The notes: a model not told the origin generated them from the letters alone. Positions 1 through 9,294 are shown, counted from the stretch's first letter. The stretch is DNA of 43,722 nt from Prochlorococcus sp. HOT208_60m_813I02 (GCA_002025865.1 MWOR01000208.1:1-43722); one strand, 5' to 3'. Numbers and translations: made by a program.

Positions 1-1
1 T

Positions 2-1258
2 CATCTAACAAAAAAATTTGGAGATAAAGGATTAGCTTGGCTAGACAGCGATGGTAAAGAAAATGGGGAATGGTCAATAATAGGAATTAAACCTAAAAAA
101 ATAATCCAATCAAGAGATATCAATAACTTAGACAAAACTAATAATCCATTTAACAATTTAAGAAATATTGAAAAAGGATTTTGGATCGGATGGTTAAGTT
201 ATGAAGCTGGAGTTTACATAGAACCAAAAAACCCATGGAAAAAATCTAATATGGCAACTTTATGGATTGCATCATATGATCCAATCATTAAATGTAATCT
301 AATAAAAAAAGAAATAATTATCGAAGGCACACACTCATCTGAACTGATGAATTATAAAAACATAATCAACAATATAAAAAATATCGAAGAAGAAAATATT
401 ATTAAAACAAAGTTGAATTTTGATTTTTCAAAAATAAATTTGGACGAAATGGCTGAAAAATTTCAGAAAAATATTTTAAAATTGAAAAAATTAATTTCCT
501 TAGGAGATATATTTCAAGCAAACCTAACAACTAAATGCGAAATTGAATCTTCCAAAAACTATAATCCTCTAGATATTTATTTGAAAATAAGAAGGAAATT
601 AAGAGCTCCCTTTGGAGGAATAATAATAAATAATAATTATAAAGAGGCTGTATTATCTACCTCGCCAGAAAGATTTTTAAAAATAGATAATAAAAATTTT
701 GTAGAATCAAGACCTATCAAAGGAACTAGATCCAGAGATAAAGATTTAAATCAAGACGCACTTAATGCTATCGATTTAATAACTAACGAGAAAGATAGAG
801 CCGAAAATATTATGATTGTTGACCTAATAAGAAATGATTTAAGTAAAGTTTGCGAAACAGGAAGTATTATGGTGCCAGAAATATTAAAACTTGAAAGTTT
901 CTTAAAAGTTCATCATCTAACTTCAGTAATCAGAGGCAAATTAAAAAAAGACACGAACTGGATTGATTTACTAAAAGCTTGTTGGCCTGGGGGCTCTATA
1001 ACTGGAGCACCTAAATTAAGATCATGCCAAAGACTTTTTGAATTAGAAGAATGTGAACGCGGACCATACTGTGGCTCATTTTTGAAGCTTGACTGGAATG
1101 GAGAGTTTGACAGCAATATACTTATAAGATCATTTTTAATTAAAGACAAAAAAATCAATATATATGCTGGTTGCGGAATAGTTTTTGACTCAGACCCGGA
1201 GGAGGAAACTGATGAGCTAAAGTGGAAACTTTTACCATTAATTGATTCACTCAAATGA
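2..1258 (+). CDS. pabB: Aminodeoxychorismate synthase component I (PabB), 5'-truncated by window edge
   Basis: The enzyme converts chorismate plus an amide nitrogen to 4-amino-4-deoxychorismate for p-aminobenzoate and folate synthesis. The frame is open from base 2, giving 418 visible residues; some tens of N-terminal residues are probably missing. Chorismate-binding motifs are visible in order: SPERFL, ESRPIKGTRSR, NEKDRAENIMIVDLIRNDL, HHLTSVIRG and CWPGGSITGAPK. The PIKGT lysine separates PabB from anthranilate synthase TrpE, which has PIAGT at this place. The stop overlaps the pabC start by 4 bp (ATGA), which suggests translational coupling. No glutaminase subunit (PabA) is in the window. 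ATG 251 is internal, because conserved-looking sequence such as GFWIGWLSYEAGVYIE lies upstream in the same frame. Confidence 0.9.
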   Translation, partial: HLTKKFGDKGLAWLDSDGKENGEWSIIGIKPKKIIQSRDINNLDKTNNPFNNLRNIEKGFWIGWLSYEAGVYIEPKNPWKKSNMATLWIASYDPIIKCNLIKKEIIIEGTHSSELMNYKNIINNIKNIEEENIIKTKLNFDFSKINLDEMAEKFQKNILKLKKLISLGDIFQANLTTKCEIESSKNYNPLDIYLKIRRKLRAPFGGIIINNNYKEAVLSTSPERFLKIDNKNFVESRPIKGTRSRDKDLNQDALNAIDLITNEKDRAENIMIVDLIRNDLSKVCETGSIMVPEILKLESFLKVHHLTSVIRGKLKKDTNWIDLLKACWPGGSITGAPKLRSCQRLFELEECERGPYCGSFLKLDWNGEFDSNILIRSFLIKDKKINIYAGCGIVFDSDPEEETDELKWKLLPLIDSLK

Positions 1259-2082
1259 TTGAAACATTAGGCTGGTACAAGGATCAATGGTTGGATATTG
1301 ATAGAATATTTATTGCTGCTAATAATAGAGGATTAAAATTTGCTGATGGTATATTTGAAACCATTTTGATAAAAGAAAACAAACCTATTCTTTTTGATGA
1401 ACATCTGAAAAGATTAGAAAAAAGTAGCAAGATTTTAAATATTAACCTCAAAATAAATAAATTAACTTTGAGAGAACTTGTTCACGATGGAATTAAAAAG
1501 TTATCACTTAAAAATGATCAATTTGCTTCAGTAAGAATAAACTATAGTCGAGGAACTAATGAAGGTCGAGCACTAAGAATTGATAGCACTTTAGAGACAA
1601 AAAATTTGGACAATTTATGGCTTGAGTTTTATAGAGTCAAACCAAATTTTAATCCGATAAACGTTTGCATTAGTCAAACGGAAAAAATAAATGAATTCAG
1701 TCTTATAAGTAAATGCAAAACATTTTCATATAATCAGGCAATACAAGTTTTGACAGAAGCTAATGAAAAATCATTTGATGATTCTATCCTTTTGAATACC
1801 TCAGGTGAACTTTGTTGTGGAAGTACATTTAATCTTCTAATTAAAAGAAATAATCAATGGATAACTCCTAGAAAAGAGAGCGGCTGTTTAGAGGGGATTA
1901 TGGTTTCTCAAGCTTTAAAATTGAAAATTGTAAAAGAAGAATTAATTCCTCCAGAATTTCAAAATGATGACATAATAGTTGCAATTAATAGCTTATCTTG
2001 CAGACAAATTTATCAAGTTGATGATTTAAAGCTTAAACCTAAATTCGATCCAATTTACTTTTGGGATTTATTATATAGTTGA
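1255..2082 (+). CDS. pabC: Aminodeoxychorismate lyase-like class IV aminotransferase (PabC)
   Basis: This is a 275-aa fold-type IV PLP enzyme of the branched-chain aminotransferase / D-amino acid aminotransferase / ADC lyase superfamily. Early motifs are RGLKFADGIFETI (about 25-37) and FDEHLKRL (47-54). The likely PLP lysine is K155 in KTFSYNQAI, and CGSTFNLLI (188-196) matches the family's GS-x-NLF motif. It starts inside the pabB stop codon, so it probably acts in the same step pair, releasing pyruvate from aminodeoxychorismate to give p-aminobenzoate. Sequence alone does not fully separate ADC lyase from branched-chain or D-amino acid aminotransferase; the pabB context decides. Its 3' end overlaps the convergent SUMT gene by 28 bp. 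Confidence 0.83.
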   Translation: MIETLGWYKDQWLDIDRIFIAANNRGLKFADGIFETILIKENKPILFDEHLKRLEKSSKILNINLKINKLTLRELVHDGIKKLSLKNDQFASVRINYSRGTNEGRALRIDSTLETKNLDNLWLEFYRVKPNFNPINVCISQTEKINEFSLISKCKTFSYNQAIQVLTEANEKSFDDSILLNTSGELCCGSTFNLLIKRNNQWITPRKESGCLEGIMVSQALKLKIVKEELIPPEFQNDDIIVAINSLSCRQIYQVDDLKLKPKFDPIYFWDLLYS

Positions 2083-2870
2083 ACTTTATTAATATCTGGT
2101 AAATAGACATCAGATACTTTAGTTATATTGTTATTAACCTTAAATTCAACAATTTTTCCAATAATGATAATTGATGGAGCTAAAAATTCTTTATCTTTGA
2201 TTTTATCTGGAAGATTATCTAATTTCTCTATCAAACATTTTTGATTTTTTAAAGTAGCTTCTTGAATAACAGCGCATTTAGTACTCTTATCTAAACCACC
2301 TAGAATTAATTCTTCCACAATAAATTCAATATTTTTTATACCCATAAAAATTACTAAGCTATCTGATGATTTAGCTAAATCTCTCCAATTCACTGTCTTT
2401 TTTTCCTTATCTACACGCTCATGTCCAGTAACGAAAGTTACGGAACTCGCAGCATCTCTATGGGTTAGTGGAATACCAAAATATGTAGGGGCAGCGATAC
2501 CAGAAGTAATCCCTGGCACTATTTCAACTGAAATTCCATTTTTTTCTAAAATCGATACCTCTTCACCACCTCTAGAAAAAACGAATGGGTCTCCCCCTTT
2601 AAGTCTTACAACATTTTTGCCTTCTTTTGCCAATTTCAAAATAAGAGCATTAGTTTCATTCTGAGGTACAGAACACTTTCCAGCTCTTTTACCTACATGG
2701 AAAATTTCTGTATGTTTTCCTGCCTCTTTTGTTATTTCATCCGGGATCAAAGCATCATGTACTAATGCATCACAATTTTTTATTAGGCGTAAAGCTTTTA
2801 GAGTTAGAAGCTCAGGATCACCAGGACCTGCTCCAACTAAATAAACAATGCCTGGCACAATAATCTCCAT
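2055..2870 (-). CDS. cobA: Uroporphyrinogen-III C-methyltransferase (SUMT)
   Basis: It methylates uroporphyrinogen III twice with S-adenosylmethionine to give precorrin-2, the branch point to siroheme and cobalamin. Family motifs are VYLVGAGPGDPELLTLKALRLI at the N-terminus, RLKGGDPFVFSRGGEE, EIVPGITSGIAAP, GIPLTHRD and a C-terminal PSIIIIGKIVEF. At about 271 aa it is a single-domain SUMT, without the CysG dehydrogenase/chelatase domain. I start it at ATG 2870 (MEIIVPG); an in-frame TTG at 2876 would add two residues. No clear Shine-Dalgarno is seen. It is divergent from the MFS gene, with starts only 24 bp apart, so the two share a tiny promoter region. Cyanobacterial annotations use cobA or cysG for this gene. 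Confidence 0.92.
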   Translation of the reverse strand: MEIIVPGIVYLVGAGPGDPELLTLKALRLIKNCDALVHDALIPDEITKEAGKHTEIFHVGKRAGKCSVPQNETNALILKLAKEGKNVVRLKGGDPFVFSRGGEEVSILEKNGISVEIVPGITSGIAAPTYFGIPLTHRDAASSVTFVTGHERVDKEKKTVNWRDLAKSSDSLVIFMGIKNIEFIVEELILGGLDKSTKCAVIQEATLKNQKCLIEKLDNLPDKIKDKEFLAPSIIIIGKIVEFKVNNNITKVSDVYLPDINKVQLYNKSQK

Positions 2871-2894
2871 TAACAAGTATGGTAGTAAAAGTTA

Positions 2895-4187
2895 ATGGTA
2901 ATGAAGGTAAATATTGTGAAAGAAAGTTTATTAAAACCAAATAAAAAATTTACTCTCCTTAGTGCCTTTATCACTCTTCTAAATGATCGTTTAAGTGAAA
3001 GCATACTACTACCTATATTACCCTCTTTTGTTTTACTTTTTGATTCTAAAGCAAGTACATATGGTTTATTATCATGCACTTACCAATTAGCTCAATTTAC
3101 AGCTTCTCCTTTTATAGGACTTATGAGCGATAGATATGGAAGAAGACCTGTCACTCTTTTTTGTATTACTGGTTCAGTCATAGGAATATCAATATTATCT
3201 TTTACGGTTCTATTTAATTGGTCAAATTCAATAGCCTCTATTCCTTTATTTTTATTATTTTTAGCAAGACTAATTGACGGTTTAAGTGGGGGAACTGCAG
3301 CTACTGCAACAACAATTCTTGCAGATATTTCAAGCCCTGAAAAAAGAGCAAAAACATTTGGACTTATTGGTGTGGCTTTTGGTTTAAGTTTTTTCTTAGG
3401 TAATATTTTTGTTGTTATTTTTGCCAAAAATACAAATAATAATTTTATTGTACCAGTTTTAATAGCCTCAATCATTCCAATAATAAATTTCCTCCTTGTA
3501 TTTTTTTACTTACCGGAAACCAAGCCTAATAGTGACTCAAATAAATCAAAACCTTTTATAAAAAACCCTTTAAAAAACCTATTTACAGTTTTCAAAGAAG
3601 AAAAGATTAAAAAATTATCATTAGCTTTTTTTATTTACTTTATTGCTTTTACTGGACTGACCAATATACTTATATTCTTCCTTCAAGAATCTTTAAACTG
3701 GACGACAAAAGCATCAAGTGGAACTCTTGTTGTAGTAGGAATAATTGCAATTATCGTTCAAGGAGGACTAATTGGGCCTCTTGTAAAACAATTTGGAGAA
3801 ATGCGATTAACACTTATCGGATCAGGCTTCATTCTTGTAGCATGTTCTCTTTTAATAACTGCTCCAAAAGAAAATGCGACAATTAATGTTTATTCAGCTG
3901 TATCATTTTTAGCCGTTGGGGCAGGATTAATTACGCCCACCTTAAGAGCACTAATATCAAAGAAATTAGACACTGATAAACAAGGATCAATTTTAAGTAA
4001 TCTTCAAGGTCTACAGAGTCTTGGGGGGGTTTTAGGAATTGCAATGGCAGGAAGGGTTTATGATAGTTTTGGTCCTAAATCTCCTTTTATAGCTGGTTCC
4101 GTTATCTTGCTTTTCATGATATACCTTATTGCAGAGGGTAAAAGTAATAATTCTTTTAATAATCAAAAATCAAAAGTATTGAAATGA
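2895..4187 (+). CDS. Major facilitator superfamily transporter (DHA1/TetA-like)
   Basis: This is a 430-aa integral membrane protein with the hydrophobic pattern of a 12-helix MFS transporter. The loop 2-3 signature GLMSDRYGRRPV is clear, and RLIDGLSGGTAATATTILADISSPEKRAKTFGLIGVAFGLSFFLG matches the helix 4-5 region of drug:H+ antiporters of the TetA type. A hydrophilic central loop near residues 210-235 separates the halves. The substrate cannot be told from sequence; an efflux role is an inference from the subfamily. ATG 2895 and ATG 2901 are both possible starts. The stop overlaps the ppk start by 4 bp (ATGA), so the two are probably co-transcribed and coupled, although no functional link is obvious. 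Confidence 0.85.
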   Translation: MVMKVNIVKESLLKPNKKFTLLSAFITLLNDRLSESILLPILPSFVLLFDSKASTYGLLSCTYQLAQFTASPFIGLMSDRYGRRPVTLFCITGSVIGISILSFTVLFNWSNSIASIPLFLLFLARLIDGLSGGTAATATTILADISSPEKRAKTFGLIGVAFGLSFFLGNIFVVIFAKNTNNNFIVPVLIASIIPIINFLLVFFYLPETKPNSDSNKSKPFIKNPLKNLFTVFKEEKIKKLSLAFFIYFIAFTGLTNILIFFLQESLNWTTKASSGTLVVVGIIAIIVQGGLIGPLVKQFGEMRLTLIGSGFILVACSLLITAPKENATINVYSAVSFLAVGAGLITPTLRALISKKLDTDKQGSILSNLQGLQSLGGVLGIAMAGRVYDSFGPKSPFIAGSVILLFMIYLIAEGKSNNSFNNQKSKVLK

Positions 4188-6262
4188 AACGCCAGGCTGA
4201 TATTTTTATTAATAGAGAATTAAGTTGGATTGAATTTAATAAAAGAGTTCTCCTTACTGGAATGGAAAAGGAGTACAAAATCCTAGACAAAGTAAAATTT
4301 TGTTCAATTTTTAGTAATAACCTAGATGAATTTTTTATGGTAAGAGTAGCTTCATTAAAGGCTCAAGTTGAAGCAGAAATTACTAAAAAAAGTATTGACG
4401 GACTTACCCCTAAAGAACAATTAAAAAAAATCAATAATGAAATAAAGAAGTTAACTATTCTCCAAGAAAACTATGTAAATAATGAATTAAAAAATGAATT
4501 AAAAGAAAAAGGTGTAATTTTAAAAAAATATAAGGACCTAAGTGATAATCAAAGAAATTGGTGTAATAACTTCTTTACAACATCTATTTTCCCTTTATTA
4601 ACTCCATTAGTTGTTGATCCGGCACATCCATTTCCTTTTATAAGTAATTTAAGTCTAAATTTAGCAGCTTTAATAAAGGATGAGGAGAATTCTAAAAATC
4701 AGTTTGTCAGAGTAAAAATACCAACAAAAAATATACCCCGATTTATAAGAATTCCCAATGAAATTACTCAACTTAGTAATGAAAGTTCTCACTATTTCAT
4801 AAGTGTTGAAGATTTAATTGGGAATAATATAAATACTTTATTTAACGGAATGGAATGTATAAATTACTCTTTTTTTAGAGTGACAAGAGATGCAGATTTA
4901 GAATTAAAAGAACTTGAAGCTGATGATCTCCTTTTAGCTGTTGAACAAAGTTTGCAAAAAAGAAGATTAGGTGGAGACGTAGTTAGATTAGAAGTGGAGT
5001 CAGATATGCCAGAAAATATTCTAAAGTTACTTATTGAAAGTATCGCAATACAGAAAGAATATATATACTTTTGCAAAAGTTTATTAGGCCTAGACGATTT
5101 AAATCAACTTACAAAAATTGATAGAGATGATTTAAAAGAAAATCTACTAATTGGAAAAACTCACCCAGAATTAAAACATTTAGATTTGCCTTCAAACAAA
5201 AACCCTAATTCTATTTTCAAGATACTTAGGAAAAAAAATATTCTGCTTCATCATCCCTATGACCTATTTAAAACTTCAGTTGAAGAATTTATAAACAGAG
5301 CAGCTGATGATCCACTTGTAATGGCTATAAAAATCACTTTATATCGAGTTTCCCAAGATTCCCCTATAATTGCAGCTTTAATGAGAGCTGCAGAGAATGG
5401 TAAAGAAGTAATGACTCTTGTTGAACTAAAAGCAAGATTTGATGAAGACAATAATATTCAATGGGCCAAACAACTTGAACAAGCTGGCATTCATGTTGTT
5501 TATGGAATCATCGGATTTAAAACACATACAAAAATTGCCTTAACAGTAAGAAAAGAGAAAGGACGATTAAGGAATTATTTCCATATTGGAACAGGAAATT
5601 ATAACTCTAATACTTCAAAGTTTTATACAGATTTAGGATTACTCTCAACAGATCCTGAAATAGCATCCGATTTACTTGAGTTATTTAATTACTTATCTGG
5701 ATTTTCTAAACAAAAAAGTTATCAAAAATTATTAGTTTCTCCCTCATCAATGAGAAAGAAGTTTATATTTCTCATAAAGAGAGAAATTAAGAATGCAGAA
5801 GAAGGTAAAAAGTCTGAAATAATTGCAAAAATGAATTCCTTAGTAGACCCAGAAATAATTAACCTTCTTTATTTAGCTTCAGACTCAGGTGTAAAAATTA
5901 GTCTTATCATACGAGGAATTTGTTGCTTATATCCCCAAAGAAAAAATTTAAGTGAAAATATTAAAGTTAAAAGCATCATTGGCCATTTTCTTGAACATTC
6001 AAGAATTTTTTGGTTTTGTAATAACGGTGATAATGAGGTTTTTATTGGGAGTGCAGATTGGATGAGGAGAAATCTTGATAGAAGAATAGAAGCTGTTACT
6101 CCTATAGAGGATTACGAATTGAAATCTAAAATATACTCGCTCTTGCAAACCTACATTAAAGATGATTACTTTTCTTGGATAATGAAGGAGGATGGTTCTT
6201 ATTCGAAATATAAATTAGATTCATCGGATAATCGTTCTCAAATTGACCTCATAGAAAAATAA
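4184..6262 (+). CDS. ppk: Polyphosphate kinase 1
   Basis: It reversibly transfers the gamma phosphate of ATP to polyphosphate, a phosphate reserve relevant to a phosphate-limited ocean cell. The protein is 692 aa, normal for PPK1. It begins with the family's NRELSWIEFNKRVL and contains HHPYDLF, ITLYRVSQDSPI and ELKARFDEDNNIQWAKQLEQAG. H448 in KTHTK fits the histidine that becomes phosphorylated in E. coli Ppk, and H605 in LEHSRIFWF is the second conserved active-site histidine. The C-terminal phospholipase-D-like domains appear complete (FIGSADWMRRNLDRRIE). Its start overlaps the MFS stop. No Pho box is seen, and the promoter would have to lie upstream of the MFS gene or inside it. Confidence 0.96.
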   Translation: MKRQADIFINRELSWIEFNKRVLLTGMEKEYKILDKVKFCSIFSNNLDEFFMVRVASLKAQVEAEITKKSIDGLTPKEQLKKINNEIKKLTILQENYVNNELKNELKEKGVILKKYKDLSDNQRNWCNNFFTTSIFPLLTPLVVDPAHPFPFISNLSLNLAALIKDEENSKNQFVRVKIPTKNIPRFIRIPNEITQLSNESSHYFISVEDLIGNNINTLFNGMECINYSFFRVTRDADLELKELEADDLLLAVEQSLQKRRLGGDVVRLEVESDMPENILKLLIESIAIQKEYIYFCKSLLGLDDLNQLTKIDRDDLKENLLIGKTHPELKHLDLPSNKNPNSIFKILRKKNILLHHPYDLFKTSVEEFINRAADDPLVMAIKITLYRVSQDSPIIAALMRAAENGKEVMTLVELKARFDEDNNIQWAKQLEQAGIHVVYGIIGFKTHTKIALTVRKEKGRLRNYFHIGTGNYNSNTSKFYTDLGLLSTDPEIASDLLELFNYLSGFSKQKSYQKLLVSPSSMRKKFIFLIKREIKNAEEGKKSEIIAKMNSLVDPEIINLLYLASDSGVKISLIIRGICCLYPQRKNLSENIKVKSIIGHFLEHSRIFWFCNNGDNEVFIGSADWMRRNLDRRIEAVTPIEDYELKSKIYSLLQTYIKDDYFSWIMKEDGSYSKYKLDSSDNRSQIDLIEK

Positions 6263-6329
6263 AATTTATATTGATTTTTACAACATTTAAAAAATACTTA
6301 ATATTTATAATTTTTTTTTTATTTTTATA

Positions 6330-6353
6330 AAATCCTCTCATATCAAAGGATTT
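6330..6353 (+). repeat. 7-bp inverted repeat (hairpin) in the ppk-sigma factor gap
   Basis: AAATCCT at 6330-6336 and AGGATTT at 6347-6353 are perfect complements around a 10-nt loop. The dyad sits in the 205-208 bp AT-rich gap between ppk and the sigma factor gene, about 115 bp before the sigma start. No T run follows the right arm, so a terminator for ppk is not clear. It could be a leader hairpin or an operator for the sigma gene. The rest of the gap shows A/T tracts and nothing I can name. Confidence 0.35.
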
Positions 6354-6456
6354 CAAGAAATAGGCATTAAATGAAAATTTTTTGTCTTTAAAATTTCAAC
6401 GTAAAAGTAGTTTTTATTTGAATTTCAGTGCTAGCTTTTTAAAAAATCCATTATTT

Positions 6457-6462
6457 AGGAGG
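6457..6462 (+). promoter_or_regulatory. Strong Shine-Dalgarno (AGGAGG) of the sigma factor gene
   Basis: AGGAGG lies 8 nt before ATG 6471 and 5 nt before GTG 6468. Spacing favours ATG 6471. Full-match ribosome binding sites are rare in this window, so this gene is likely translated strongly. Confidence 0.7.
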
Positions 6463-6470
6463 CCAGGGTG

Positions 6471-7490
6471 ATGGGGATCCCTCTGGAATCTGCGAAAAGC
6501 TCTTCAGATAATAATTTTGATGAGCCAAGATTACCAAACACTGCGGGCAAGACTCGCAAATCGAAATCCAGTCTTACGGCAAAACAAAGCCAAAAAAAAT
6601 CTGGCAGACTCGCTTCAGATTCTATTGGCTATTACTTAAGTAGCATTGGAAGAGTACCTCTTTTGACTCCAGCAGAGGAAATAGAGTTAGCTCATCATGT
6701 TCAGAACATGAAAAAGTTGCTGCAAATTCCTGAAACTGATAGAACTCAACGAAATCTTTATCAAATTAAGATTGGCAAAAGAGCCAGAGATAGAATGATG
6801 GCAGCTAATCTAAGACTAGTTGTTTCCGTTGCAAAAAAATACCAGAACCAAGGGCTTGAATTATTGGACCTTGTCCAAGAAGGTGCGATTGGCCTTGAAA
6901 GAGCAGTAGATAAATTTGACCCTGCTATGGGATATAAATTCTCAACTTATGCTTACTGGTGGATTAGGCAAGGAATGACAAGAGCTATTGATAATAGTGC
7001 AAGAACAATCCGTTTGCCTATTCACATAAGTGAAAAACTATCCAAAATGAGAAGAGTTTCTAGAGAATTATCACATAAATTTGGTAGACAGCCTACCAGA
7101 TTGGAAATGGCAACTGAAATGGGAATTGATCAAAAAGATTTAGAAGATTTAATCTCGCAAAGTGCTCCTTGCGCTTCCCTAGATGCTCACGCAAGAGGCG
7201 AAGAAGATAGGAGTACGCTTGGTGAACTCATACCTGATCCAAACTGTGAAGAGCCCATGGAAGGTATGGATAGAACTATTCAAAAAGAGCATTTAGGAAC
7301 TTGGCTTTCTCAATTAAATGAAAGAGAACAGAAAATAATGAAGCTTAGATTTGGCTTAGATGGTGAAGAACCATTAACACTGGCAGAAATAGGAAGACAA
7401 ATTAACGTTTCACGAGAAAGAGTAAGGCAACTAGAAGCTAAAGCAATATTAAAACTTAGAGTAATGACAACTCATCAAAAAGCAGCTTAA
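6471..7490 (+). CDS. Group 2 sigma-70 family RNA polymerase sigma factor
   Basis: This is a primary-like, non-essential type of sigma factor that redirects RNA polymerase. The protein is about 339 aa. It has a short Ser/Lys-rich N-terminal tail instead of region 1.1, then region 1.2 (DSIGYYLSSIGRVPLLTPAEEIELAHHVQ), region 2 (ANLRLVVSVAKKYQNQGLELLDLVQEG to FSTYAYWWIRQGMTRAI, the -10 recognition part), region 3, and region 4 with a helix-turn-helix (LAEIGRQINVSRERVRQLEAKAI) for the -35 element. The lack of region 1.1 and the near-RpoD regions 2 and 4 indicate group 2 (SigB/SigC/SigD-like). I cannot say which of the several cyanobacterial paralogues it is. Start chosen at ATG 6471 by its Shine-Dalgarno; GTG 6468 is the alternative. 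The next gene follows 5 bp after the stop. Confidence 0.92.
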   Translation: MGIPLESAKSSSDNNFDEPRLPNTAGKTRKSKSSLTAKQSQKKSGRLASDSIGYYLSSIGRVPLLTPAEEIELAHHVQNMKKLLQIPETDRTQRNLYQIKIGKRARDRMMAANLRLVVSVAKKYQNQGLELLDLVQEGAIGLERAVDKFDPAMGYKFSTYAYWWIRQGMTRAIDNSARTIRLPIHISEKLSKMRRVSRELSHKFGRQPTRLEMATEMGIDQKDLEDLISQSAPCASLDAHARGEEDRSTLGELIPDPNCEEPMEGMDRTIQKEHLGTWLSQLNEREQKIMKLRFGLDGEEPLTLAEIGRQINVSRERVRQLEAKAILKLRVMTTHQKAA

Positions 7491-7495
7491 CCAAA

Positions 7496-8137
7496 TTGAT
7501 AAAATTTATTGTAATTTTATTATATTTATTTTCAATTTTTTTAATAGCAATAGTTTTTAAAAAATATAATGAAGATAGGAAAGAAATCGTCAGAAAAATA
7601 ATACATATTGGAATAGGGCCTTTAATACCAATTGCTCAATTTTTAAAAATTAATCAAAACTCTGCTCTAATTTTTACAGGAATTATTTCAATAATGGTTT
7701 TCATCAACTACACCTATAAATTGTTTCCAACAATTGAAGATGTTGAAAGAAAGAGTTATGGAACATTATTTTATTGTCTAAGTTTATTTATTTTGATTTA
7801 TCTTTTCTGGGATAAAGATCCATATGCATTAATTAGTGGATTTTTCATAATGACCTTTGGTGATGGATTAGCTGGGTTAATAGGAAAAAGCTTTAATTCA
7901 AAGAGTTGGATTTTTTTTAAACAAAAAAAATCTTTATTTGGAACTTTGACAATGTTTTTAACAAGTTTGATAGTAGTTTGCTCAATAGGATATGCCCAGC
8001 AAAATAGTTTAAATTTAAATTATTTTACAATAGCTTTTTTTGCGACTTTGCTCGAACAATTTAGTGTTTTAGGAATAGATAATTTCATTGTTCCAATTTC
8101 TTCAGCATTATTTTTTAATTTTTTTATAACTAGCTAA
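7496..8137 (+). CDS. Phytol kinase / dolichol kinase-like membrane protein
   Basis: This is a 213-aa protein of hydrophobic helices with the motifs of the phytol/dolichol kinase family: RKIIHIGIGPLIP (about 34-46), ERKSYGTLFY, FIMTFGDGLAGLIGKSF and KKSLFGTLTMF. In photosynthetic organisms this family phosphorylates phytol released from chlorophyll for tocopherol or chlorophyll salvage; that role here is inference. The likely start is TTG 7496, because the conserved RK-x-x-H segment lies before any in-frame ATG. It begins 5 bp after the sigma factor stop, so it probably shares that transcript. Its last 8 bp overlap the convergent DAHP synthase gene. Confidence 0.75.
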   Translation: MIKFIVILLYLFSIFLIAIVFKKYNEDRKEIVRKIIHIGIGPLIPIAQFLKINQNSALIFTGIISIMVFINYTYKLFPTIEDVERKSYGTLFYCLSLFILIYLFWDKDPYALISGFFIMTFGDGLAGLIGKSFNSKSWIFFKQKKSLFGTLTMFLTSLIVVCSIGYAQQNSLNLNYFTIAFFATLLEQFSVLGIDNFIVPISSALFFNFFITS

Positions 8138-9197
8138 ATGAATTGTATAAAATAGCAAGTAATTCTTTTGTTGTTTCTATATCTATACATGCATCTGTAA
8201 TGCTTCTGCCAAACTGGAGATCTTCTTTTTTTACAAGTTTTTGATTTCCTTCCTTCAAATGACTTTCAAGCATAACTCCTAAAATATTTTTTTCACCATT
8301 TCTTATTTGAGAAGCTATATTTTTCAGTACTTCCGACTGTTTTCGGAAGTTTTTATTGGAATTTCCATGACTACAATCAATCATCACTTTATGGGGAAGA
8401 TTACATTGCTTTAATTCAGAGTAAATTCTTTTAACATGTTCACTTTCAAAATTTGGCCCTTTTGAACCCCCTCTTAAAACTATATGTCCATCTGGATTAC
8501 CTGTGGTATTAACAATAGAAGCCATTCCATTTTCATTTACACCTAAGAAATGATGAGATTTTGCAGCAGACTGCATTGCATTTATTGCAGTAGTAAAAGA
8601 ACCATCTGTACCATTTTTAAAACCTATAGGCATGGATAATCCTGATGCCATTTCTCGATGAGTCTGACTTTCAGTAGTCCGCGCACCTATGGCTGTCCAA
8701 CTTATTAAATCGGCTATATATTGAGGAACAATTGGATCTAGCAATTCTGTAGCAGAAGGTATTCCACGAGTTGCTAAATATGAAAGCAAACTTCTTGCCC
8801 TTCTTAAACCAGTATTAATATCATAAGAATTATCTAAATGAGGATCATTTATCAATCCCTTCCAACCAATAGTTGTTCTTGGTTTCTCAAAATATACTCT
8901 CATTATTATTTCTAATTTATCTTTATAAATTTCTCGAAAGTTTTGAATATATATTGAATATTCTTTTGCTGCCTCTAGATCATGAATTGAACATGGACCC
9001 ACAATTACTAAAAGCTTCTGATCATTATGATGCAAAATATTTTGTATCGATCTTCTTGTTTTAGATACGGTATTAGCAGAGGCGTGATCTAAAGGTATAT
9101 CATTATGTAATCTGCTTGGAGGTATTAATGGACGTGTCTCAACAACATGTAGATCTGATGTCTTTTCTAAAGCTGAATTATTTGATGATGTCGTCAT
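8130..9197 (-). CDS. aroF: 3-deoxy-7-phosphoheptulonate (DAHP) synthase, class I (AroF/G/H type)
   Basis: It condenses phosphoenolpyruvate with erythrose 4-phosphate, the first step of the shikimate pathway that feeds chorismate. The 355-aa length and motifs match the E. coli AroG-type alpha subfamily: LLVIVGPCSIHD, FEKPRTTIGWKGLINDPHLD, GLRRARSLL, ATELLDPIVPQYIADLISWTAIGARTTESQTHREMASGL, FKNGTDGS and HKVMIDCSHGNSNK. The N-terminal extension, which in E. coli carries feedback-inhibitor contacts, is present, so allosteric control by an aromatic amino acid is plausible. Which amino acid cannot be read from sequence; the symbol is a family label only. It is divergent from acnB over a 97-bp gap. 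Confidence 0.93.
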   Translation of the reverse strand: MTTSSNNSALEKTSDLHVVETRPLIPPSRLHNDIPLDHASANTVSKTRRSIQNILHHNDQKLLVIVGPCSIHDLEAAKEYSIYIQNFREIYKDKLEIIMRVYFEKPRTTIGWKGLINDPHLDNSYDINTGLRRARSLLSYLATRGIPSATELLDPIVPQYIADLISWTAIGARTTESQTHREMASGLSMPIGFKNGTDGSFTTAINAMQSAAKSHHFLGVNENGMASIVNTTGNPDGHIVLRGGSKGPNFESEHVKRIYSELKQCNLPHKVMIDCSHGNSNKNFRKQSEVLKNIASQIRNGEKNILGVMLESHLKEGNQKLVKKEDLQFGRSITDACIDIETTKELLAILYNSFS

Positions 9198-9294
9198 TGA
9201 TAAATTAAGAAGTTTGAATATTTAAAAAAGCATTTATGAATACTCTCCTTTTCAATATTAAAAATAACAATAGATTAGGCATTAAACCTTACTA

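Noticed and set aside
2895..3079. Minus-strand frame over the start of the MFS gene.
   Set aside because: It lies antisense to the MFS start and shows no protein-like features.
6361..9286. Shared 11-mer TAGGCATTAAA before the sigma factor gene (6361-6371) and before acnB (9276-9286).
   Set aside because: Two AT-rich copies at different distances from the starts, with no dyad symmetry and no third copy noticed; chance cannot be excluded.
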